Origin: Neospora caninum Liverpool | Taxonomy: Eukaryota > Apicomplexa > Conoidasida > Eucoccidiorida > Sarcocystidae | Length of the DNA stretch: 64,000 nucleotides | NCBI RefSeq assembly: GCF_000208865.1 | Contig: NC_018391.1 | Location: 1-64,000, forward strand | Reading direction: 5' to 3' | Part shown: positions 36,701 to 45,545 of the stretch, one piece after another | Position numbering within the stretch: the stretch's first letter is position 1 | Layout: the number at the start of each line of letters is the position of its first letter | Program-made: the position numbers and the translations under genes | Notes under the pieces: model-generated | Databases searched by the model: none | Told to the model about the DNA's origin: nothing | Seen by the model: only the letters and a program-made list of their open reading frames with translations

Positions 36701-39700
36701 AGAAAGCTCGTGTACACGCTCGTGTTCCAACTCGCCGACAAGCAATTCGCTGGGGCATCGAGACTCTGGCCTTCCGCGAGCTCCAAGAGGACGGACCGGA
36801 TGTCCCTTTTCTCTGTTTCTGCTCCTTCGTCACACAGTTTGGCAGCGACCAGTTCTTTCCTAGTCAACGCCGCGGCGGAGGCCAGCAGCACAGGATACAG
36901 GGGGTTGCCCGCAGTGAACCCGGCACGAGAAAACGCGGCGAGAAGCAGCGCCACAGAACGCTGGACGTCTGGGACGATTGAGGCGAGAACCACAGGGAGG
37001 AGCGCACCGCCGGCGTTGCTCGGGAGAGCGTCCAAAGGCGGGGACGGCGCGCCCTCTTTTTCTCCTGTCGCGGATTTGCTCGCGACCGGCAGCGGCGGCG
37101 ACACACTGGAGGCGAGGAGGGGGTGGAGGGCCGACGCGCCGACGCCGAGAGAAGCCGCAGGCGGCCTCGTCTCTTCTGTGTCTCGACACTGGGTGTTCCG
37201 CGTTTCCCCGCCGCACTGTCGGTCTTGCCCCTCAGTGCAGAGGCAGACCTTCCCCAGGAGCGCGAGAGACAGGAGACGGGTGAGTGGCTGCAGAAAGCGA
37301 CGGTCCGTGCACCCGCAGGCCGTGCACGCCGACAGCAGATTGGCGCAGGTCCAGAGAGGCCAGCCTTCTTTCGCCATGATTTCTTGAGCTTTCAGTGCAG
37401 TGCATGCATCTTCCCTGCTTAGAGGGTTTCGCGTCAGAGTCCGCACTGTCGTTTCTTCCCTTCCCGCCGAGCCTCTCGTGCCTTCGGCAGGCCGCGGCGA
37501 ACCGCCAGGACGTGCAGACACGACTGGAGAATGGCGTCGAGTGCGGTCCCCATTCACAGCCAGTTCTTCGACGAAGCTCGCGAGGCTTGCCACGTAGCGC
37601 GAACAGGCCTCGAAGAAGGAGGGAGGCAGATCACAGCGAAGTTTGGAACACGCAGTAAGGTACGTCATCAGAAGCCGCGGAAACCGCACGAGGGCAGTTG
37701 AATTCGACAGCGCAGCGCTGGCCGGTTCCGCCGAGAGAAAGCATGGGGTTTCGGCACCGCCTCGGCCGGGAGACAGCTGACGCGTGCCCATCGGGCTCCA
37801 AGACGCCTCCGCGACCCGCGCGCGTCGTTCCCCGCCACCCTTCGCTCGCTGCCTCGCGCTGTCCGGCTCCCCGATACTGTCCAGATCCTCTCGACGCCTC
37901 TCGACCGCCGCGCCGCCCCAGTGGCCTTCGCTGTGTTGGAGCAACCGCGCAGTCACGTGGTCTGTCACGAGGGCGACGAGGAGCGTGTGGCGTCTGTTGA
38001 GCACATTCAAGGCCCAGACGACGCCGGCGAGTGTCTCCATTTTCAAAGCCTCGTCGATAAGCCGAGACAGCGCCGGCGTCGCGAGGGCGGCTTGAGACGC
38101 CTGCATGCAGAAGAGGTCACAGAGCTCGTCGATCGCAGTGCTCACGAACCGGCTCTTCACGTCCTCATTCGCGTGTTTGAACGAGGGATAAGACACGAGG
38201 ATGCTGCACAGACGCTCGACCCCCAAGCGCGACAGCAGCGGCCCAGGCTGCCTGGGTTCGTCCAGCGTCTCTTGCGGTCTGCTGACCGCGCCGCTCTCCT
38301 GCACGGGCCACCTGAGTTGTCCTCTAGCCTTTCGGGGCGCCTCCGCGTTCGCCGACGCCAGCACACGTGCGAGCACTTTGTCCAGCAGCTGACTGACGAC
38401 TTCTTGAGGAATCCCCGCGTGCTCCGCAGTCTCGAGGAGTTCCGGCCGCGTCAGCGTCCACGCGAGTCGCGAGATGTGCGCGGGAGGACATTCGAAGTCC
38501 GGAACGCGCATCCTGGCCAAGATCCGCTCCAGCAACTCCCCTTCGTTCGTCTTGGCTGTCCGGGGGCCCACGCGCCCCGGCCGACTGCCACTCGGGCTGC
38601 TTCCGCGGTCCCGCGGCGTCTCTGCTCCCGCGTGCGCCGCGCGAGCGTCTCGCTCTTCTTCCCGATCGAATGCTGGCGTCTGCGCTCCGCTTCCGCCCAG
38701 AGGCGCAAAACAAGGCTCCGTCGCGGCGTCGCGGAGGGAGTTGACTAGCGCCCAGACCAAGTTGCAGATCTCGCTGTCTCGCACCTCGTTAAACTGCCTC
38801 AAAACCATGCGCACCAAGACGCCGCGACCCTCCGCGAGCTTCGCCAGAGCGCGTTCCGCTGTCGCTGCGTCGTCGAAGGCGCCCTCTGGAGCTGCTTGCT
38901 GGCCTTCCCACGACGCCCCCACGCACGCGCTCGCAGAGGCAGAGACAGCGGCCGGATTCGGATCCCCTGCGCCCAGCGACGTTTCCTCGCCTCCTGTCCC
39001 GGTTCCGCGGCGCCTCAGCGACGCTGCGCCTCGATCTTCCCGCGAAACGTCCTGAGAGGCGCCTCGGGAGAAACTGGCGCTTTCCCGCCCCGTGGCAGTC
39101 GCGGAGACAGCCGCGTCTCCCGAGCGCGCGGCATGTGAGGCTCGCCTGCGCACCAGAGAGTCCACTCGCTGCTCGACGGCAAAGGTTGAATGCCGGGCGA
39201 GCATGACAAACAAGGCAACCGCGGCCGAGATCTCCCTCGAGGTGGAGACGCCCGCTTGCTTCGCGGGCCACGCGCGGGTGTCGTCTGCGATCCCGGGGAA
39301 GGTTCGGCGAGGCGGATCGGTCCGGTCGGGAACTTGCCGCGACGTCGCCTCTTTCCGCGTGAGTCCTGCGACGACAAAGTTCAAGAGAGGCAGGGAAATA
39401 TAGCGGCACCGATAGCTCGCCTCCAGCAGATTCATCACGTCCAAAAAGGAACCGCCGAGAAGCGAAAACGGCAGGCCAGCTGCGCTCGGGTCTGGGACCG
39501 GATCCCCAGCCTGCGGCGCGGTTCCAGGCCCCACAAACGCCGGGAGGCAAAAGTGTAGAGTTTCTTTGAGGAACGCCAAGGTGAGGTGCCGGTTTTCTTG
39601 CTCGGAGCCGGGCGTGACCTCGAGCACGCGACTCGCTGCCCAACAGCCAGTGCAGATCGACCGGGTTTCCCACGCGGCTTTCCCGGGTGTCTTCGGCCGC

Positions 39701-42633
39701 TCCCCTTTTTCCGAGGTTCCCCTCTCCTGGTCGCGACTGCGTCGATGGAAACGCGACGCAGGCAGGAGCGGAGAGAAGCCGCACGCCTCCGCAGGCCACC
39801 CAGGCTGGCGCCGCAGACTCTGGAGGGCGTGCGCGAGGACCGCGTAGAACGCAGCCCGGTGGAACTGGGCGGAATCGGTGGGGAGAGACGCGGACGGCGA
39901 AGAAGCGTCTCGACGTGCGCAGCTGGAAGCAGTGAGGAACCGCGCGTAGGCCCATAGCAACGCAGAGAGAGCCGCTGGAGACGCGGCGGCGAGGAAGCGC
40001 TCCTTCTCGGCAGGCGAAGCTCCAGAAGCGAGCGACGGTGCCGCCGACGCGGCAGACGGCGAGAAAGAAGACGCCCCCGAGGGCGAGGAGGAAGAAGCAG
40101 GAGCAGGAGACGGGAAACTGGGAGACGGCGGACCCTCCCGTGGGGGCGAGGCGCCGGAGCGGACTCCTCGCGAGGGCGTGCCCGGGTCTAGGTTTAGAAT
40201 CATCCGAGAAAATCGGGCAAAAAGCAAGGGTGGAAAGGAAGAAAAGATGCATGCAGCTCGGAGAAGGGCGACCGGCCACGCACGCGAACCGCCCTCAGGG
40301 ATTTCCGCCGTTCGCTCGGCAATGGCGTCCATGAAGGCGTCAGGAGAGAAGGCAGGTCCGGGCGAGGCCGCCGGCGTGGAAGGCGCAGCCAGTTGACGGC
40401 TGGAGGGCGCGATAGGGGCAGTCTCCTGTTGGTCGGGGAAACGGTCGCTTTCCCAGGCCCCGTACGTGTCTTCGTCCAGCGACAAGGGGAGGCCCGAGGG
40501 CGAGTCGCGAGCGAGTTCAGTGCCTCCGGATGGACACAGCAAGTCTTTCAGGCTGGTCACGGACCAGGCAAGGTCCATTAGCGCTGCCTCTCGAAGTCGT
40601 GGCATGCGCGCCTGAGCAGCGGAGACGAGGGGCGGGAGACTGCCTTGCGCAGTCGAGGCGAAGGCCTGGACAGCGCTGGAGAGCGACGAAGAGGCCATGA
40701 AAGACGGAAGAGAGCTGCGCGCAGCGACCGCACCCGCCCAGGCTGCGGGCGAGGCGAACGGCGCCGCAGAAGGCACCGAAGAGACGGGAGGGAAACAGGG
40801 AAACAGACGAACACACCATGCTGTGCTGTGGAGAGTCGCGACGATCCACTCATCGGCGGCGTCGAGGATGGGCAAACTCGCCGCAGTCGAGAGAGCGGCA
40901 GTGACTGCCAAAGCGTAGGCGTGCAGGAGACCGTGGAGATCTCGGGCGAGAGGCCACGCGCTGAGAGGGACTCTTTCGACCGCCGAGTCGCTCCACCCCG
41001 TCTCCCCTTCCCCCCTGTGGGGCGAGGGCCCATCGTGCCCCGGGCTGCGCTTCCTTAGGGACGAGACGGAGACAGGCTCGCTAGGTGTCTCCGTCTCCAC
41101 AGGGTCGCCTGCGGTTTCTCGGGACTCTTCTGTCCAGCGGCTCCGGTCGCGAGCGCCTTCTTGGGTGGGGAGCACGTGGGCGATGCTCGAGAGGAGACGC
41201 TGAAGGTCTCCTTCGAACTCGGCTGGCGACACGCGGGGTCTGCCAAGATCGACCGACGGCGGCAGGGGTAGAGACTTCCCCAGAGTCGTCAAAATCGATC
41301 CGACGCGGCCTAGATAGCTCCACAACTGCCGCGCGGTCAAGAGACAACCTTTCCCAGCTGCCTCCGTCACACACTGCCCCGCGGCCTCACCGTCTTGGCT
41401 GGGCAGAGACTGGAGAAAGGGAGAAGACGAAGAGAAAGACGACGAGGAGGGAGAAGAAGAAGAGAAAGACGACGAGGAGGGAGAAGACGAAGAGAAAGAC
41501 GGTGAGGAGGGAGCGGTCGCCTCGCGGGAACAGAGAGATGAATAGTGGCCGGGACCGCCGGAGACAGAGGAAGATGGCGACGAGGAAGAGCTTGCGGAGG
41601 AGGCGTGCCGTGCAGCGAGGTGGAGATCCCTCGCCTCGAGGAGCTCGGATCGAAGTCGAAGGAGGAGACTCGTGACAGCTTGCGCACGGTGAAGCAGACA
41701 GCCAAAGATCGCCTCGCGCTGAGACAGTCGGCCTGAGCGGTGGCGAACGGCGCAGGACGCACGCGCAAAGATCGAAGCCCTCAAACGGTAGATTTCGCGG
41801 ATGGCATCTCCCAAGTCGCCGGTGAGTTTGTGCGTCTCCTGCGGGCACCGGTCCTGAGAGGCGCGTACCTGGGGTGGAGAGAAATCCCCTCCGGAAGGGA
41901 CGGCGGGCGACGCTCGCCGCGCCGTTTCGGGCACTGTCCCGCGTGCACCCGTGCTGTCCCGGGGGCTCGGCCGGTCGGAATCCGCAAGCAGCCTTCGCTG
42001 TGAAGGAGGCTGATGGGATGTTCTGTTTGCGGAACGCAGGGAGCGAGAATTTGCGGAAGAGAAAGAGACACCTTTTCCCACGCAGAGCGACGCACCCGAA
42101 GAGGCACGAGGAGCCTCCGAAAGATACGCGGAAGGCGACAGCTCAGAGCACGACGGCTCAGAAAACGAAGGCTCAGAACACGGAGGCGCGGAAGGCGAGA
42201 GCGGAGAGGAAAGGGAAGGGAGGAGAGGTGTAAGGCGCGAGCGCGAGAGGGTGGCGGAATCCGTTGAAGGAGAAAGAGGGGCGGAGCGCGCGGAGGAGGA
42301 AAAGGAAGCAGCCAAGAAGAATACGGGCGACCGAAGCGCAGAGGACAAGACAGGAGACTCGCTGAGCGACTCGCGCCTCGGATGGGCGCACAGAATCTCT
42401 CTCGCGACTTCCGTTCCTGCGCGCTGTATGCGGTCTTCGTGTTTACACCCGTTCCTGTGCCCGCCACAGTCGATGCCCAACACTTCCGGACGAAGGCTCC
42501 GCGCCGGCGATTCCCGGCTTCGGCCCAAGTCCATTGGCGGGCGGAGTCGCGCATCTTCTCGTCGCCCTCGTTTCTCGACTTTCAACCTTGCACGGGCAAA
42601 TGCGCCCCAAGCTGCTGGGGACCGCCTCGCCAT
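33718..42633 (-). CDS. Giant RAP-domain protein (2971 residues, single exon)
   Basis: One uninterrupted 8.9-kb frame. RAP proteins (FAST-kinase-like or octotricopeptide-repeat group) usually act on organellar RNA, often mitochondrial rRNA in apicomplexans. The RAP signature is visible in two pieces. Residues about 2110-2150 carry LLLVHKASQRALAVEVDGPS then HF. Residues about 2244-2300 carry CDGKTRQKRLRLERAGVACL and a PPW motif. About 90 extra residues separate them. Upstream helical stretches that could be OPR/FAST-type repeats include ISRLAWTLTRPELLE, SEICNLVWALVNSLR and LAGVVWALNVLNRR. Ser- and Arg-rich low-complexity blocks fill the gaps. The amino end is Arg/Ala-rich (MARRSPAAWGAFARAR), compatible with a mitochondrial presequence. 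About 670 residues follow the RAP domain, whereas RAP is normally near the end. The final 300 contain ordered-looking sequence (YLLLTHQPMIYAVLSL). The start is the first ATG after an upstream stop; earlier exons are possible. Confidence 0.85.
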   Translation of the reverse strand: MARRSPAAWGAFARARLKVEKRGRREDARLRPPMDLGRSRESPARSLRPEVLGIDCGGHRNGCKHEDRIQRAGTEVAREILCAHPRRESLSESPVLSSALRSPVFFLAASFSSSARSAPLSPSTDSATLSRSRLTPLLPSLSSPLSPSAPPCSEPSFSEPSCSELSPSAYLSEAPRASSGASLCVGKGVSFSSANSRSLRSANRTSHQPPSQRRLLADSDRPSPRDSTGARGTVPETARRASPAVPSGGDFSPPQVRASQDRCPQETHKLTGDLGDAIREIYRLRASIFARASCAVRHRSGRLSQREAIFGCLLHRAQAVTSLLLRLRSELLEARDLHLAARHASSASSSSSPSSSVSGGPGHYSSLCSREATAPSSPSFSSSSPSSSSFSSSSPSSSSFSSSSPFLQSLPSQDGEAAGQCVTEAAGKGCLLTARQLWSYLGRVGSILTTLGKSLPLPPSVDLGRPRVSPAEFEGDLQRLLSSIAHVLPTQEGARDRSRWTEESRETAGDPVETETPSEPVSVSSLRKRSPGHDGPSPHRGEGETGWSDSAVERVPLSAWPLARDLHGLLHAYALAVTAALSTAASLPILDAADEWIVATLHSTAWCVRLFPCFPPVSSVPSAAPFASPAAWAGAVAARSSLPSFMASSSLSSAVQAFASTAQGSLPPLVSAAQARMPRLREAALMDLAWSVTSLKDLLCPSGGTELARDSPSGLPLSLDEDTYGAWESDRFPDQQETAPIAPSSRQLAAPSTPAASPGPAFSPDAFMDAIAERTAEIPEGGSRAWPVALLRAACIFSSFPPLLFARFSRMILNLDPGTPSRGVRSGASPPREGPPSPSFPSPAPASSSSPSGASSFSPSAASAAPSLASGASPAEKERFLAAASPAALSALLWAYARFLTASSCARRDASSPSASLPTDSAQFHRAAFYAVLAHALQSLRRQPGWPAEACGFSPLLPASRFHRRSRDQERGTSEKGERPKTPGKAAWETRSICTGCWAASRVLEVTPGSEQENRHLTLAFLKETLHFCLPAFVGPGTAPQAGDPVPDPSAAGLPFSLLGGSFLDVMNLLEASYRCRYISLPLLNFVVAGLTRKEATSRQVPDRTDPPRRTFPGIADDTRAWPAKQAGVSTSREISAAVALFVMLARHSTFAVEQRVDSLVRRRASHAARSGDAAVSATATGRESASFSRGASQDVSREDRGAASLRRRGTGTGGEETSLGAGDPNPAAVSASASACVGASWEGQQAAPEGAFDDAATAERALAKLAEGRGVLVRMVLRQFNEVRDSEICNLVWALVNSLRDAATEPCFAPLGGSGAQTPAFDREEERDARAAHAGAETPRDRGSSPSGSRPGRVGPRTAKTNEGELLERILARMRVPDFECPPAHISRLAWTLTRPELLETAEHAGIPQEVVSQLLDKVLARVLASANAEAPRKARGQLRWPVQESGAVSRPQETLDEPRQPGPLLSRLGVERLCSILVSYPSFKHANEDVKSRFVSTAIDELCDLFCMQASQAALATPALSRLIDEALKMETLAGVVWALNVLNRRHTLLVALVTDHVTARLLQHSEGHWGGAAVERRREDLDSIGEPDSARQRAKGGGERRARVAEASWSPMGTRQLSPGRGGAETPCFLSAEPASAALSNSTALVRFPRLLMTYLTACSKLRCDLPPSFFEACSRYVASLASFVEELAVNGDRTRRHSPVVSARPGGSPRPAEGTRGSAGREETTVRTLTRNPLSREDACTALKAQEIMAKEGWPLWTCANLLSACTACGCTDRRFLQPLTRLLSLALLGKVCLCTEGQDRQCGGETRNTQCRDTEETRPPAASLGVGASALHPLLASSVSPPLPVASKSATGEKEGAPSPPLDALPSNAGGALLPVVLASIVPDVQRSVALLLAAFSRAGFTAGNPLYPVLLASAAALTRKELVAAKLCDEGAETEKRDIRSVLLELAEGQSLDAPANCLSASWNTSVYTSFLDFVFQNFTSPQRSSQTPSLSPAAPAGLCSSPFLLASAPSRLPAHTSESPQLERGPSALFPPGSASTAPIASSLAAVETACVAVAASLGISPSVLEVWRFLGPLSTMPIQSTLQRRARWALQAVLDPYQVEIFEELLLPPPLSAFVDLLLVHKASQRALAVEVDGPSHFLSWLQRDPPPAGTGAARENERMAEHRREDARGKGDAAEQRSSITCLASGPPSYQAHMRMSDLVDRETGATLTGRLEEFPTPEWTAEEVYCAGDCDVVVPVRYICDGKTRQKRLRLERAGVACLHLPFFRFPPWQTSASLAAFLRSTLPRNWLRAGQQPLARFKEPDWEDPAAYAAGTVKCVELLARGASEEEAAAFRRTSGGKHVRSEGEEKPRFAQDGETPRAAEHVEAADREMEETRFQGLERKQRGRETHSSPSLFQTAHGSALSHRPRDARTPEGLENAPRARLLSSTARQRTGSEASRQDARETPVSSRASGCMPSPSRPRWLWGEETREREAQTAGAPEGDKSGSGPRLRYIEDSEEDGDAEGATEPREGHHLCGLTSEQQAFLLKQAVRSFVSPLEEKRAKLASPATEVSRADSGTASLSSLSENGSPPPESASVALPAGPEESVDASVLQRALCLQKKLEACVSRPQRLPIHLQWLHALATERQFHLERLGYPQPQLRLCMHRGKDERKGVFHERAGEPTTNRPRAGQSEGTRDPASAGGRDESPLRVADSPGSGPACGGDERGGSRPARDAPSPASAPSWSLSPSYLLLTHQPMIYAVLSLTDPRLWLLAACPPNQAPAFHFLHLVDSASVRASSRRAGAVSHEGKQTKLPRQGGKNAKRSFGGASHFVSDGRLAGVLVGQTLHAGRFGHRRVAEVLAGWATGKLESAAQNVLLYPLEVLPCHHPRAPFKAIADDRLRVWLQLLTPVQCGEGYGARTEDFSLAAKDERAKEEDLSSRERSLRARLLLPPPRQPQAWDAEETEGRISPSLETERAPA
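41431..41513. repeat. 30-base tandem repeat inside the RAP gene
   Basis: The block beginning AGAGAAAGACGACGAGGAGG recurs at 41431, 41461 and 41491, a period of 30 bases or ten codons. On the minus strand it encodes a Ser/Phe/Pro repeat of the SFSSSSPSSS type in the amino-terminal third of the RAP protein. The period is a multiple of three, so copy changes would keep the frame. Confidence 0.85.
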
Positions 42634-43992
42634 TGGGCCAGTGGGACAGGCAGCCCCCGAGCGTTTCTCTCAGAGGGTTTCTTTCCGGCGAGTCTCGGCG
42701 AGCAAGACGATTCTGTCCCTGTCGCGATGCTCAGGATTTGACCCGCGATCATGCCTCCAAGTTCCGTCGGGAGGTAAATACAGTTCGATCCGATCACGTT
42801 CCCCTCTTCTTGCGTAAAACCGGAGAGGGCCCGTGGTAGAAACGTACCAGTCTTGGGGCTCTCTTTGGCGGCGCTCCGCTGTCTGCAGAGAGAGGGGAAG
42901 CTGCGCGACGGCCAGACCCCGCCTTTTCTGAGGATCCAGGCCGCCGCGAAGGGCTCCACGGGTTTGGAGTTCGAACGCGCAGCGCCCTAGAGAGTCTTCC
43001 CGTTGAGGGTTGAGAGTCGCAGAAGCGGAGAGAACGGCGAGAGAAGGCGAGGGAACGGCGAGAGAAGGCGAGGGAACGGCGAGAGAAGGCGAGGGAACGG
43101 CGAGAGAAGGCGAGGGAACGGCGAGCAAGGCAGAAAAGGCGGCTTCGGGTGACCACAGCGCTCCGGTCGCTCGCGATTGGAGATGCAAATCAGTTGGACA
43201 AAACCTCCAACGATCCGGACACAGCTGAGGAACGAAAGTGTGCAGTGTTCACTCGCGGAGAGAGTCGGTCAAGTGTGACAGCCGACTGGGCGAGAAGTTG
43301 GCGCCCTTTGACATCCAGTCTCTGAATGCCCCGACAAAGCGTGGACTTCTGCGGGTCTTTCTGGCTGCAGACGTGAGGCTCTTCACCGGAAAGGCCAAAG
43401 AAAGCAAAACAGTTCACGCGAGGTCCTCCCCAGCCCCGTTTCGACGCGATCGCGAGAAAAGTTGCGCGGTCTCGTCTTGCCGCTGCCGTGCATGCACCCT
43501 AAAAATGGGTACGCGCCAAAGACAAAGAGGACTCGGCGGTTCTTCGTTTCTTTCCACTTTTTTCGGTTGTGTGCTGCGCTCTGAACAACTTTGGTGGAGC
43601 GGAAGTCTCCGCTAGCCTTCTCTGGCGAGCACGTCCTGCGCCGCGTCCACGGCCCCGGGTGTGTGCATGCACTCAGAAGACAGGGGAATTCGGTGCCTGT
43701 GGAAAAAAGCACTGAAGGCATGTCGTTTGTGCCTGCCTCGATCGCCAAAACACGTTCTTCGTCTGTTGAGCGACGCCCTCTCGGCCGGTTGTCGCGAAGA
43801 TGCCGCGATGAGAGCCCGCTGATCACCTGCCTTGTTTTTGCTGTCGCCGAATCTACTGGGCGCACCCTCCTCACCTTCCCTTTTCCCCCTTCTTTCCTTT
43901 CTTTCCTTTCTTCCCTTTCTTCCCTTTCTTATTTGTTTGTCTTCTTCCTTCCTAGTTCAGCCCGTGCTTTTGCCTGCGACCCCGGCGGGGGC
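42634..43992. promoter_or_regulatory. Bidirectional promoter region, RAP gene and EF-hand gene
   Basis: This is a 1.36-kb space between two divergent start codons. It holds two copies of TGCATGCA (43489-43496 and 43664-43671), a motif enriched in Toxoplasma promoters and bound by some ApiAP2 factors. It also holds a 21-base minisatellite (listed separately) and a pyrimidine tract at 43870-43960 just before the EF-hand start, probably its 5' UTR. Transcription starts cannot be fixed from sequence. Confidence 0.5.
43031..43125. repeat. 21-base minisatellite, about 4.5 copies
   Basis: The unit GGAACGGCGAGAGAAGGCGA plus G repeats head to tail with a period of 21 bases. On the minus strand it is open and would encode a seven-residue PSPSLAV repeat, but I see no evidence that it is translated. 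It sits in the divergent promoter region, closer to the RAP gene. Confidence 0.85.
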
Positions 43993-45545
43993 ATGGCGAG
44001 TCCAGGCGCCGTCGTCTCCGAGCACAGGGCGTGGCCGGGGCTTCGGGCGCCGTCGGCCTCGGCCAGCGCGGCTGTTTCATCGTCGTCGCTTCCTTCTTCT
44101 TCTCGCCTCGCATCCCCTTCTTCCCCTTCTCACCAGCCGAGCATGCAACAAGACAGAGGAGCCTCAGGCGGATCGCCGGGGGCTGAGGCCGCCGAGCGGC
44201 GGCGCGACATCCAACGAGCCTTTGCGCTGTTTGACCGAGACGGCGACGGGCGTCTCGACAGGCGCGAGTTGAAGGCTGCATGCAGAGCCCTCGGAGTCAC
44301 CGCCGACGACTTCATGGTGAGCCTCGTTCCCCGCGGAGCCGCTCAGGAAGCCTTCGGACCTAAGGCCAGATATGTCCCAAAAAAAGACTGGCAGGCGGTC
44401 GAGGCTCGCCCCTTTCCCAGCTGCGCTGTGTCGCCGACCGCGTAGTGCGACGAAGGCCCGAGGCGAGACGGCGATGCGGACACTCGGGAACCTCGCTCTC
44501 TGGAGAGAGGGGGGACTCCACTGTTTTTGAGGGACGCGCCAGCATGAAGCCAAGGGCCGGCACGGTCCGTGGACCTTCCCACGACTTCTCCAAGCCAGAG
44601 AGACTCCGAGAGCGGAGCTTAAGCAATTCCAAGGCATTCCCGCGCTTACGAGTGGCAGCTTCAATCTGTTTTCATCCTTCCGAGGCTTGTGCCTGTCCCA
44701 GGAAGCGGCGGGATCCGGGGGAGACAACACACAGGTTACCTCTGGTTTCTGTCTCCTTTTTTGCTCTCGATGGTGCAGATCGACAGTCTTCTACGCAGCG
44801 CGTTTGTGCGCACGTCTCCGTCGGGTTCGGCCGCTGATTCGTCCTCTGGTTCGGTCGATTTCGACGGCTTCCTCGAGCTCTGTGTCGGCGCTTGGCCGCA
44901 ACGCAGCACGACTGAGGAACTCCGGGAGATTTTCCGTCTGTTTGACACCGAACAGAAAGGTCTGTTTTCACCAGTTCCTTTTGGACGAGTCTTTGTCTCG
45001 GGAGTGTTGCCGACGTCGCTTCTTGTGAGCGCCCTCTTCCCGCTTCGAAAACACACATGTCGTTTTCTGTGTTTCCGGCTGTCCCCCTGTCTTCTTCCTT
45101 GAACAGTCCGCTTCCGCGGGCCACCCAGCGCGACTCTCCCTTTACTTGTTTTCTCTGCCTCGCTGTGTCCGTAAGGCGTGATTTCGTTTTTTCGGTTCGC
45201 TTTCCGCTTCCTTTTGCCCGTCGTCTCCGCGACTGCAGGCAGAGCGCTGGGTAAGTTCGCCTGCGTCTCACTTCGCCGTGATTCACTGGCAAGTCTCCAC
45301 TGCGTCTACTGCGTTTTGCAGGCTACGTGACGGCGGCAGACGTCATGCGTGCAGCCAGGGCCGTGGGAAGTTCTCTAAGTGCTGAGGATGTCGAGTTGAT
45401 GGTCCGAGAAGCCGATCGAGTCGGAGACGGCCGACTTACTTTTGGTGATTTCGAGCGCGTTTTCCGCCGCATGCGAGGCGTCCCTGGGCGTCCTGAAGGC
45501 GAGGCGCTCGAAGTGATTGTTGACGACGACGAGGACGATTTGTGA
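43993..45545 (+). CDS. Centrin/calmodulin-like EF-hand protein
   Basis: Exons are 43993-44316, 44779-44959 and 45322-45545, giving 242 residues. Residues 1-70 are Ser/Ala/Pro-rich. Four EF-hand positions follow with centrin-like spacing. EF1 (near residues 81-92, DRDGDGRLDRRE) has every calcium ligand. EF2 is replaced by a Ser/Gly-rich loop, although the following VDFDGFLEL strand survives. EF3 (DTEQKGYVTAAD) is degenerate. EF4 (DRVGDGRLTFGD) keeps several ligands but has Asp where Glu is usual at position 12. The text around the hands (RELKAACRALGV, ELREIFRLFD, EDVELMVREAD) follows the centrin family. The protein ends with an acidic DDDEDDL tail. Centrins act at centrioles and basal bodies. 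With probably one strong calcium site it could be a structural or divergent centrin. Alternative: a generic calmodulin-like protein. Confidence 0.85.

Noticed and set aside
35062..36981. 639-codon open frame on the plus strand
   Set aside because: It is exactly antisense to the RAP gene, very Arg-rich and without domains. GC-rich coding sequence here often leaves the opposite strand open.
41421..41520. GA-rich tandem block considered as a non-coding repeat
   Set aside because: It is in frame within the RAP gene and encodes a Ser-rich low-complexity tract.
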